From Pseudomonadota bacterium (GTDB lineage Bacteria; Pseudomonadota; Gammaproteobacteria; Pseudomonadales; Cellvibrionaceae), in contig JAEZGT010000133.1 in NCBI GenBank assembly GCA_023416875.1, positions 1-7,092 of the forward strand: 7,092 nt of DNA, in the 5' to 3' direction. The notes beneath the pieces were generated by a model. That model ran no database searches. It saw only the letters and a program-made list of their open reading frames with translations, and was not told where the DNA came from. Every line of letters starts with the position of its first letter. Positions within the stretch are counted from its first letter, which is position 1. Shown piece by piece: positions 1 through 5,852 of this stretch. A program made the position numbers and the translations under genes.

Positions 1-269
1 AAAATAATGAGCGGAGCAGGATTGTCGTGGGCTGGTGGCAGGATGCTGATACCGATTTCATGTCCCATGGCCTCGCTGGAAAACGCCAGATGCTGCAGCC
101 GAGACGGCGGCATTTCCCAATCGTTCACCCACTTAACAGCTTTGGGTGGAGCCGGCGGAGGGTTCACTGTACTGGGCTGGCGAATCCCCCTAAGCCAGCT
201 GGCGGTACAACCCGCCAAAGCCAGAGCGACAGCAACGATAGAAAAAATGATGAGCGCTCGGACTAACAT
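1..269 (-). CDS. Lipoprotein esterase, PF00756-like alpha/beta hydrolase (3'-partial, cut by left window edge)
   Basis: Only the first 89 codons lie in the window; the frame is open to base 1. The start is the ATG at 269-267, 11 bp after the stop of the upstream acyltransferase gene. There is no strong ribosome site, so translational coupling is likely. The N-terminus is a lipoprotein signal: a short hydrophobic stretch (residues 5-19) ends in the lipobox L-A-G-C, with Cys21 as the lipidated residue. Thr at +2 fits outer-membrane sorting. A Pro-rich linker follows (about 32-43). Residues 54-89 (PPSRLQHLAFSSEAMGHEIG, then ISILPP...PAPLII) match the usual start of the putative esterase family, where a strand, S-x-x-(L/M)-G-x-E, a strand and a P-P segment precede the oxyanion-loop strand. 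That family includes S-formylglutathione hydrolase, feruloyl and siderophore esterases. The catalytic Ser/Asp/His lie outside the window, so activity and substrate cannot be judged. It is the third gene of the NRPS-like/GNAT/esterase set. Confidence 0.75.
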   Translation of the reverse strand, partial: MLVRALIIFSIVAVALALAGCTASWLRGIRQPSTVNPPPAPPKAVKWVNDWEMPPSRLQHLAFSSEAMGHEIGISILPPAHDNPAPLII

Positions 270-280
270 AACGATGGTAA

Positions 281-1429
281 TTAGTCGTCGCTGTCCGACG
301 TGTCCTCAGCCTTCTCTGGTTGTTTGCGACGCTCGCGGATCTCAATCGCTTTTACCAGCCCCGTTACCATAAGTTCACTGAACCAGAGGCCATTACCGAG
401 ATAAAAAATTCCCACATCAAGGTGTCGCGGATGCCAGCGATCGATCCAGTTCACGCCCGTAACAAAACTCACACTGTCAATTTCGCCCCGGGCTGAGCTC
501 TGCTCCACGAGTTTATACAACACCAGATATCCCGGGCTGACGGCGGCGTAATCCTCGCGAAAACCAATCTTGAGCAAGAACAACCGGCGCCCAACCCGCA
601 CACCAAACTGCGCGGCAATAGGAACATCGTTCGAATACAGAATATTGATCTGGCAAATACCGCGCTCGCCATACTCCTTGAGAAGGTGTTGATAAAAAGC
701 GAGTTTTTTTGGTTGCTTCTTGATACTGGTGCCACGTTCACCTTTCCAGCCGGAGTCTTCCACGGCAAGAAAGTCGTCAAAGGCTTGGGGTAATTCTTCT
801 GCCGAAGTGGCACACACCAGACGCAATTCACCTTGCTCTTCCGCCTTGCGCAGTTTTTTCAGCAAACCTTTGCGGAATTTACTACTGTAGCTGTCCCAAA
901 ACGCGGCAAAGCCTTGGGAGAAGTCGATGTACTTGGAGGCGTGTGTAGTGCGTGGCTTTTTGTCCGGCGGCAATAAGCTGACGGCACATCCATTTTCCAC
1001 GACACATTGCCAACGGATAAAAGCGAAGAATGGTAATTCACGCCGCATAACCGTCTGCAGCAGCTTTTGACAAGGTGCCAGTGAACGATCTGCAACTACA
1101 TCGTTTACACCCATCTCATTAGGGTAAAACAGTTGCATAACAGGCAAACTCAAACGGCCTTTGCGTAGAAAAATACGCTCAAGCGGCAAAACTGCAAATA
1201 ATTTGCCCGCATCATAGAGCGCAATAAAAAAGACGTCGTTCGTATCCTCCCGACTCTCCAGCTCCGCGTGATACCAAACTGGATAATGAAGAAAATGGTA
1301 GCCACAGGCACTTGCTAATTTGTCCCATACCGGTTGCAATTCAGCAAATCCGGATTTGCCGGCAAATATTCGGGTAGTTAACGCTCCGCTCATTTCCGTC
1401 GATGTCATATCAAGCGCGCCGCTGCTCAT
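281..1429 (-). CDS. GNAT-family acyltransferase, CelD/BioF2-like (Acetyltransf_6)
   Basis: The protein has 382 residues from the chosen start. It resembles the two-lobed GNAT proteins called CelD-like or BioF2-like (PF13480), often found in exopolysaccharide and surface-glycolipid clusters and distantly related to FemAB aminoacyl/acyl transferases. The C-terminal GNAT core spans about residues 180-330: a basic helix after F-W-D-S-Y-S-S-K-F-R-K (178-187), the family-typical V-E-D-S-G-W-K-G segment (223-230), the central strands Q-I-N-I-L-Y and A-A-Q-F-G-V, and K-I-G-F-R-E-D-Y-A-A-V-S-P-G (287-300), the probable acyl-donor loop. No signal peptide or membrane segment is evident, so it is probably cytoplasmic. 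The tail is charged and ends in acidic S-D-S-D-D. Start choice: ATG at 1429 has GAGGA 11 bases upstream. ATG at 1447 (388 aa), 1408 (one base after the NRPS stop) and 1393 are alternatives. The first two starts overlap the NRPS gene, implying co-translation. Donor and acceptor cannot be read from the sequence. Confidence 0.8.
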   Translation of the reverse strand: MSSGALDMTSTEMSGALTTRIFAGKSGFAELQPVWDKLASACGYHFLHYPVWYHAELESREDTNDVFFIALYDAGKLFAVLPLERIFLRKGRLSLPVMQLFYPNEMGVNDVVADRSLAPCQKLLQTVMRRELPFFAFIRWQCVVENGCAVSLLPPDKKPRTTHASKYIDFSQGFAAFWDSYSSKFRKGLLKKLRKAEEQGELRLVCATSAEELPQAFDDFLAVEDSGWKGERGTSIKKQPKKLAFYQHLLKEYGERGICQINILYSNDVPIAAQFGVRVGRRLFLLKIGFREDYAAVSPGYLVLYKLVEQSSARGEIDSVSFVTGVNWIDRWHPRHLDVGIFYLGNGLWFSELMVTGLVKAIEIRERRKQPEKAEDTSDSDD

Positions 1430-3977
1430 ACTGTCGCATTTCCTCATAAACCTGAATAACCGCCTTTCCTGTCATCATTTCCACATGGTTCGCATCTACT
1501 TCAGAGATTTGCAGATCACCGTGAATAATGGATTTCAGGTCGTAATCCCGTTTTGCTTTAAAACCAAAACCGAAATTGGTTCTCGTCGCTTTCACCAGCA
1601 GTGCATCAAACGGGTAGTGATGTGCCGACGCTTCAAACTGCACTGCTGCGCGGTCAAAGGCCTTTTCCCGCCCTTTTTGCACCAGTGCCATATCTGGACC
1701 TGGCACATCAGCTTCGCCAGCAAATTGTTTGAGCTTTCGCACCACACGTTGCATGACGCGTCGGAGAGAGATGAGACCTTCACGCTGGACGTGGTGCTGA
1801 ATATCCATAAACAACTTGCGGATGGAACGGTAACCGCTGGTGGACAAATATGAGTCCAATAAAATGACGTTAGAGATACGCACGCCTTCTTTACGCAAAA
1901 TATTTGCGGCCTCCAACGCTACCAGTCCGCCAAATGACAAACCCACTAAACTAAGGGAAGAATAGGTTCCCTGGCGCCGGATGGCATCAACATAGGATTG
2001 CACAAGACTGTTGAAGGAATAATGTATTTGTTCGGTTGCTTCGATAATCGCAAATTCTTGTTCCGCAAACACCCCAAAGACCGGCCGGCCGTTGTTGAAC
2101 TGCGAGGCAAAGTCGCGATAGATCTGCACGCCGCAAAGGCAAAATACCGGCTCACCCTCAGTCGCATTATTGAGTTTCACCACGCTTGCCGCGCGGTTGG
2201 CTTGTTCACCGAGGCTGTCACGCATTGCTCTTAGTGTCGGCGACTCAAAAAACATGGTGGATGAGAATGTCAGCCCCGTGGCTTTGTGCATCTCACTGAT
2301 AACCTGCAGAGCCAGAAGTGAATGGCCGCCCAACTCAAAAAAATTGTCGTCGATACTCAGGCCATTAACACCAAGAGTCTTTTCCCAGACTGCGAGCAGA
2401 CTGCGATCCAAATCATCACGCGCGTCGGATTCCCGTATTTCTTTTTGCTCGTTGATCCGATCCTTACCCCTAGCGGCCAAAACTTTGCGATCCACTTTGT
2501 AATTGGCGGTCATGGGAAATTCTGGGAGCCAGATAAAGTGATGCGGCACCATATGTACTGGCAGATTCTCGCTGCAAAAACGCTGCAATTCAGTTGCTGC
2601 GATTTCATCGCCTAAATAGAAAGCGAGCATGCGTTTGTCGCCTTCATTAAAATCCGCCGCGACGACGGCTGCCTGCTTGATTTGAGGATGTTGGGCAAGC
2701 ACATACTCAATTTCCGACGGCTCTACACGGAAACCCCGGATTTTTATCTGGTTGTCGATGCGATTGACGTATTCCAAAACTCCGCCGTCGCGGCGAACCA
2801 CCGCATCTCCTGTGCGGTAGACGCGCCCAGGTTCCAAACGCGGATTCACGATAAATTTTTCGGCGGTCAGCTCAGGGTTGCGATAGTAGCCCATGGCGAC
2901 ACCTGCCCCACCGATCAGCAGTTCGCCCGCGATGCCATCGGCAACCGGCTCCAGCTTGTCATCGACGATGTGAACCGTGGTATTGCGAATTGGCCGACCA
3001 ATATAGATTTTGCTGTCGCCTTCCCGAATCAACTGACAGGTAGACCAGACTGTGGTCTCGGTTGGGCCGTACATATTCCACAGCTCAGTTGACACCGCAT
3101 GCATCAGCGGTCTCAGGTCTATGGGAAGCGCCTCTCCTCCGACCAGAATTTTCTTGAGCGGGTGGCGGGGGCGCCAGCCGTGCCCCAAGACCATACGCCA
3201 AGTGGCGGGAGTAGCCTGCAATACAGTGATGCCGCGCTCATTTACCATGTGTTGCAGCACTTCCGGCGTCACCGCCTCCTGCTTCGAAGCCACAATGATG
3301 TGGGCGCCTACCAGAAGAGGTAAAAACAGTTCGAGGATGTGAATATCAAACGAAATGGTGGTGATCGCGAGGAGGACATCATCGGAGCACAGACCCGGCT
3401 CTTCTGCCATCGCCAAAAGAAAATTAATAAGGTTCCCCTGGGTAATCGCCACGCCTTTCGGGTTGCCGGTAGAGCCGGAGGTGTAAATCATGTAGGCCAT
3501 ATCGGCCGGGTCATAGGTTTGCGCTGCGAGAGGTCTGACCACTTCCGGCACTGGCGCAGCGCAGAGCTCCTGCAGAGTCACCATAGTGCCGGCAAAAGCC
3601 AGATCATCCCGCGGCTCGTCCACCACCAGCACATCAGCTTCCGCGTTCTCCAGAATGTATACCTGCCGGTGGACAGGATAAGTGGGATCGACCGGCACAT
3701 AGGCGGCGCGTAATGACCAGATTGCCAACAGCAGCGGCACCAGCATTTCTGAGCGCGACACGGCGACGCCGACTTTGGCACCGGCACCTATACCTCTGCT
3801 CTCTAGCGCGGCGGCAATCACCTGCGCATTACCGGCAAGTGCGTGATATGGCAGAGTCGTTTGGGAAAAACTGATCGCAGGTGCCGTCCCGGTATGCTCG
3901 ACCCAGTGATCAACGTAGGCGAGAAAACCTCGCCGCTCCCAGATACCACTGGAAAAATCCGCAGGAAAATGAGACAT
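1410..3977 (-). CDS. Single-module NRPS-like synthetase A-T-TE, predicted to activate glycine
   Basis: The protein has 855 residues and no condensation domain. Adenylation domain (about 15-500): A2 L-R-A-A-Y-V-P-V-D (89-97), A3 YTSGSTGNPKG (165-175), A4 F-D-I-H (210-213), A5 N-M-Y-G-P-T-E (301-307), A6 G-E-L-L-I-G-G-A-G (351-359), A7 Y-R-T-G-D (387-391), A8 from N405 to E424, A9 L-P-V-H-M-V-P (472-478), A10 N-Y-K-V-D-R with Lys494. Carrier domain (about 520-590): F-F-E-L-G-G-H-S, with phosphopantetheine Ser553. Thioesterase (about 609-852): G-L-S-F-G-G with Ser681, Asp708 in L-L-D-S and His831 in N-H-V-E, a complete triad. Alignment from memory to GrsA gives pocket residues D211 I212 L215 Q254 L278 G280 M302 V310 W311 K494. 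This is two conservative changes from the glycine code D-I-L-Q-L-G-L-I-W-K. The enzyme should form Gly-AMP, load Gly on the carrier and release it through TE, perhaps after N-modification. No phosphopantetheinyl transferase lies in the window. The ATG at 3977 has no in-frame alternative in the 43 bases upstream and only a weak ribosome site. Confidence 0.93.
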   Translation of the reverse strand: MSHFPADFSSGIWERRGFLAYVDHWVEHTGTAPAISFSQTTLPYHALAGNAQVIAAALESRGIGAGAKVGVAVSRSEMLVPLLLAIWSLRAAYVPVDPTYPVHRQVYILENAEADVLVVDEPRDDLAFAGTMVTLQELCAAPVPEVVRPLAAQTYDPADMAYMIYTSGSTGNPKGVAITQGNLINFLLAMAEEPGLCSDDVLLAITTISFDIHILELFLPLLVGAHIIVASKQEAVTPEVLQHMVNERGITVLQATPATWRMVLGHGWRPRHPLKKILVGGEALPIDLRPLMHAVSTELWNMYGPTETTVWSTCQLIREGDSKIYIGRPIRNTTVHIVDDKLEPVADGIAGELLIGGAGVAMGYYRNPELTAEKFIVNPRLEPGRVYRTGDAVVRRDGGVLEYVNRIDNQIKIRGFRVEPSEIEYVLAQHPQIKQAAVVAADFNEGDKRMLAFYLGDEIAATELQRFCSENLPVHMVPHHFIWLPEFPMTANYKVDRKVLAARGKDRINEQKEIRESDARDDLDRSLLAVWEKTLGVNGLSIDDNFFELGGHSLLALQVISEMHKATGLTFSSTMFFESPTLRAMRDSLGEQANRAASVVKLNNATEGEPVFCLCGVQIYRDFASQFNNGRPVFGVFAEQEFAIIEATEQIHYSFNSLVQSYVDAIRRQGTYSSLSLVGLSFGGLVALEAANILRKEGVRISNVILLDSYLSTSGYRSIRKLFMDIQHHVQREGLISLRRVMQRVVRKLKQFAGEADVPGPDMALVQKGREKAFDRAAVQFEASAHHYPFDALLVKATRTNFGFGFKAKRDYDLKSIIHGDLQISEVDANHVEMMTGKAVIQVYEEMRQYEQRRA
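1441..1445 (-). promoter_or_regulatory. Ribosome binding site GAGGA for the GNAT gene, inside the NRPS 3' end
   Basis: On the minus strand GAGGA lies 11 bases before the ATG at 1429 and within the last codons of the NRPS gene. It favours 1429 over the ATG at 1408, which has no purine-rich site, and over 1393, where G-G-A-A is too close. The spacing is on the long side, so the start at 1447 remains possible. Confidence 0.4.
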
Positions 3978-4060
3978 AAAGCAATACGTTATTGTTGTTG
4001 AAACCTCGATCCCTAGGTCAATTCTCCTTCTCTGGAGACGGCGGGATCACCTGATTAAGA
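3978..4060 (-). other. 83-bp spacer between the DUF4197 lipoprotein gene and the NRPS-like gene
   Basis: The spacer separates two same-strand genes. It holds a short 5-bp inverted repeat (TCTCC at 4023-4027, GGAGA at 4034-4038) with no T-run after it, so no convincing terminator is seen. A TTGACC box (4016-4021, minus) could be a -35 element, but the best -10 at acceptable spacing is only AACAAT at 19 bp. The accessory operon may be read from the lipoprotein promoter or from a non-sigma70 or activator-dependent promoter here. Confidence 0.4.
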
Positions 4061-4771
4061 TTACCGCTTACCAAATATAGCTCCGATAAGCGCAGTTCCC
4101 TGTTCAACAGGATTAGCGCGAATTTTCCGTTCTTCCTCAGCAATTTGACCAAACAGCGCCTGCAATCCCTGATTGACTGCATGTTGTTCCAGATCCAAGT
4201 CCGGTTTATTAGCCAAAGGAAGCGCTTTATAGGCTGTCAAAATCTGCTGATATTGCTTGTAAAATCCCACCTGTTGCAGTTGTTTTTCCATAATGCTTTG
4301 GTAGCGCGTGCGCAGCTGCGCCTCGGTAGCAGAACGAAAATAATCCGTTGCCGCCGTATTCCCTCCGCGTACGATTCCAATCGCGTCAGAGACCGCCATG
4401 CCTGTCAGCGCTTCCAGAAAAACACCTTTCGCTTCCGCAGCTGCCAGTTCGGCGCCCCGGTTCATAAGGCTTTCCACTTGATTTAATGGGCCGCCAAGCC
4501 CCAATTGCTTCAAGGTGTCCGCCACAGGTCGCGCGGATTCGGGCAGGCTAAGACGCCAATAATTACTCTGCCCATAGCCACCGGATTGCGCCAACTGATC
4601 CGTCGCCCGAGTGACGCTCAATTCCAACACATCTTTCACAGCGTTATTCAACTGCACGGGGCTGTAACCCATGGTTTGAGACATTTGGGCTCCCGTGTCC
4701 AAAACCTGTGTCATGTTGGCGCAGGCGGTCAAACAACCCATAAAAAATAGAGGAGCCAAATAGCGAATCAT
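4061..4771 (-). CDS. DUF4197 domain lipoprotein
   Basis: The protein has 236 residues. The N-terminus is a lipoprotein signal peptide with lipobox L-T-A-C (Cys17) and Ala at +2, so the mature protein should be anchored in the outer membrane, facing the periplasm. Residues about 36-235 cover the whole DUF4197 domain. Family landmarks visible are the amphipathic start (Y-S-P-V-Q-L-N-N-A-V-K-D-V-L), R-L-S-L-P-E followed by L-G-L-G-G-P-L-N-Q-V-E-S-L-M-N-R-G-A-E (90-108), the D-A-I-G-I-V-R-G-G-N-T-A-A-T-D-Y-F motif (129-145), the V-G-F-Y-K-Q-Y segment (168-174) and the C-terminal A-E-E-E-R-K-I-R-x-N-P-V (211-222). It is mostly helical. The molecular role of DUF4197 is not established. The ATG at 4771 is preceded by AAGG (4778-4781) at six bases and, further up, by a good promoter, so it begins its own transcription unit. 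No clear terminator separates it from the NRPS-like gene. Confidence 0.9.
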   Translation of the reverse strand: MIRYLAPLFFMGCLTACANMTQVLDTGAQMSQTMGYSPVQLNNAVKDVLELSVTRATDQLAQSGGYGQSNYWRLSLPESARPVADTLKQLGLGGPLNQVESLMNRGAELAAAEAKGVFLEALTGMAVSDAIGIVRGGNTAATDYFRSATEAQLRTRYQSIMEKQLQQVGFYKQYQQILTAYKALPLANKPDLDLEQHAVNQGLQALFGQIAEEERKIRANPVEQGTALIGAIFGKR

Positions 4772-4812
4772 AATTAACCTTGCAACAAATATAGATATAG
4801 AGGTGCCGCGGC

Positions 4813-4843
4813 ATCATACAGCGCCAGGGACGTGAATTGTCAA
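4813..4843 (-). promoter_or_regulatory. Sigma70-type promoter for the DUF4197 gene
   Basis: Read on the minus strand, a perfect -35 TTGACA (4843-4838) is followed, after 19 bp, by TATGAT (4818-4813; 5 of 6 consensus bases). TG lies directly before the -10. The spacer is two bases longer than ideal. It sits immediately downstream of the yicC terminator and about 40 bases before the ATG at 4771. Confidence 0.55.
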
Positions 4844-4857
4844 ACCAATGAAATGCC

Positions 4858-4884
4858 AAAACGGCAAAGCTCGGCTTCGCCGTT
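4858..4884 (-). terminator. Intrinsic terminator of yicC, overlapping its stop codon
   Basis: The arms 4860-4870 and 4874-4884 pair around a three-base loop (4871-4873). In the minus-strand RNA the only non-Watson-Crick position (4866/4878) is a G-U wobble; in the plus-strand RNA it would be an A-C mismatch. That asymmetry points to the yicC direction. A short U-run (4861-4858) follows. The 3' end of the stop codon TAA (4885-4883) is part of the stem. Confidence 0.6.
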
Positions 4885-5749
4885 ACTCGATGTTCTGTAC
4901 CTGTTCCCGCATTTGCTCGATGAATACCTTCATATCCACGGCGGCCTGGGTATTGCTGCTGGCGGTGGACTTGGAAGAAAGAGTGTTGGCCTCGCGATTG
5001 AGCTCTTGCATAAGGAAGTCCAAACGCCGGCCAATGGGCTCTTTTTGGTTGAGGGTGCGGCGCACCTCGACGATATGGGCCGCGAGGCGGTCCAACTCCT
5101 CCGCCACATCGCTCTTCTGCGCAAGGTAGACCAGCTCCTGCGCCAGCCGGTCCTCGTCGACTTCCGTATTCAGCACTTCGAGGCGCGCACGCAGTTTTTC
5201 CTGCTGTTGCGCCGCCAATTCCGGCAGGCGACCGCGCACTTCCGTCACCTGCTCCGAAATCGCCTGCAGGCGCTGCTCGATCAAATTGGCGAGCTCCGCC
5301 CCTTCCCGCGAGCGGTTGTCGAGCAGTTGCTGCAAGGTCCGCTCAAACAGCGCCAGCGCTTCTTTTTCCAGTAGTTCCTGATCCAGCTCCCGTGCTTTCA
5401 ACACACCGGGCCAGCGCAGGATATCCAGAGCATTGATGGGGGCCGGATTCGCAGCCAACTGATTGACCTGCTCCACCATCCGCACCAAGTCGCGCGCCAA
5501 CTCATAATTGAAATCTGTCGACAACCCACTGGCCTCATCAGGCTTGAACGCCAGGACCACATCCACCTTGCCGCGACCGAGTTGGCCGCGCAGGCTTTCT
5601 CGCAGACTGGGTTCCAGACTGCGCAGGGAATCGGACAGACGCAGCCCCGGTTCCAGATAGCGGTGATTGACGGTGCGAATCTCACAGATCAAATGGCCCC
5701 ACGGGTATTGCACTTCCAAGCGGGCAAATCCGGTCATACTGCGCGGCAT
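4883..5749 (-). CDS. yicC: YicC family endoribonuclease
   Basis: The protein has 288 residues from the ATG at 5749 and aligns along its length with E. coli YicC (about 287 aa). The N-terminal YicC-like domain starts with the family signature M-P-R-S-M-T-G-F-A-R and contains V-N-H-R-Y-L-E (27-33), L-G-R-G-K-V-D-V (57-64) and D-I-L-R-W-P-G-V (109-116). A helical, glutamine-rich, coiled-coil-like middle (about 125-205) follows. The C-terminal DUF1732 domain has V-A-E-E-L-D-R-L-x-x-H (215-225) and G-R-R-L-D-F-L-M-Q-E-L-N-R-E-x-N-T-L-x-S-K-S (240-261), and the protein ends Q-M-R-E-Q-V-Q-N-I-E, as in E. coli. YicC/YloC proteins are metal-dependent cytoplasmic endoribonucleases; E. coli YicC is linked to turnover of the small RNA RyhB. 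The GTG at 5755 was rejected because the AGAGGA site is only two bases from it but eight from the ATG at 5749. It diverges from rph, another RNA-processing gene. Confidence 0.95.
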   Translation of the reverse strand: MPRSMTGFARLEVQYPWGHLICEIRTVNHRYLEPGLRLSDSLRSLEPSLRESLRGQLGRGKVDVVLAFKPDEASGLSTDFNYELARDLVRMVEQVNQLAANPAPINALDILRWPGVLKARELDQELLEKEALALFERTLQQLLDNRSREGAELANLIEQRLQAISEQVTEVRGRLPELAAQQQEKLRARLEVLNTEVDEDRLAQELVYLAQKSDVAEELDRLAAHIVEVRRTLNQKEPIGRRLDFLMQELNREANTLSSKSTASSNTQAAVDMKVFIEQMREQVQNIE

Positions 5750-5757
5750 GGTCACTG

Positions 5758-5763
5758 TCCTCT
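5758..5763 (-). promoter_or_regulatory. Ribosome binding site AGAGGA that fixes the yicC start
   Basis: AGAGGA on the minus strand lies eight bases before the ATG at 5749 and only two before the GTG at 5755. This supports the shorter, 288-residue YicC. Confidence 0.7.
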
Positions 5764-5780
5764 GATCACAAAAGCCTCGG

Positions 5781-5789
5781 ATCTTAACA
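5781..5789 (-). promoter_or_regulatory. Possible extended -10 promoter for yicC
   Basis: On the minus strand TGTTAAGAT reads as an extended -10 (TG, one base, TAAGAT at 5786-5781; 4 of 6 consensus bases). No -35 box is recognisable 17 bp upstream. It sits about 32 bases before the yicC ATG, giving a short leader. Confidence 0.3.
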
Positions 5790-5791
5790 CA

Positions 5792-5819
5792 TTGGATTTC
5801 CGACCCCGGCCGTTATAAT
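5792..5819 (+). promoter_or_regulatory. Promoter for rph
   Basis: A perfect -10 TATAAT (5814-5819) is preceded, at 16 bp, by a weak -35 TTGGAT (5792-5797). Transcription would start near 5826, leaving a leader of about 25 bases with AAGG (5843-5846) six bases before the rph ATG. Confidence 0.55.
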
Positions 5820-5852
5820 CGCCGCTCATTTTCCAGCCTTCCAAGGTGAATC

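Noticed and set aside
7..372. Plus-strand open frame of 121 codons at the left edge
   Set aside because: The minus strand here encodes a clear lipoprotein signal and esterase start plus the end of the GNAT gene; the plus frame has no recognisable features.
1320..1853. Plus-strand open frame of 177 codons across the NRPS/GNAT junction
   Set aside because: It lies opposite two well-supported genes, has no recognisable domain and has cysteine/histidine-rich composition typical of an antisense shadow.
3339..3713. Plus-strand open frame of 124 codons opposite the adenylation domain
   Set aside because: It is antisense to core motifs A2-A4 of the NRPS-like gene and shows no family signature or ribosome site.
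3991..4021. TTGACC/AACAAT as a promoter for the NRPS-like gene
   Set aside because: The -35 is good, but the -10 matches only 4 of 6 bases and needs a 19-bp spacer, so it is too weak to call.
4023..4038. TCTCC/GGAGA inverted repeat as a terminator for the DUF4197 gene
   Set aside because: The stem is only 5 bp and no T-run follows on the minus strand.
4832..5374. Plus-strand open frame of 180 codons opposite yicC
   Set aside because: yicC is certain on the other strand. The frame is Leu/Arg/Gln-rich with no domain, as expected for the complement of a helical, GC-rich gene.
5750..5755. GTG at 5755 as the yicC start (290 residues)
   Set aside because: The AGAGGA site is two bases from this GTG and eight from the ATG at 5749; YicC homologues begin close to M-x-R-S-M-T.
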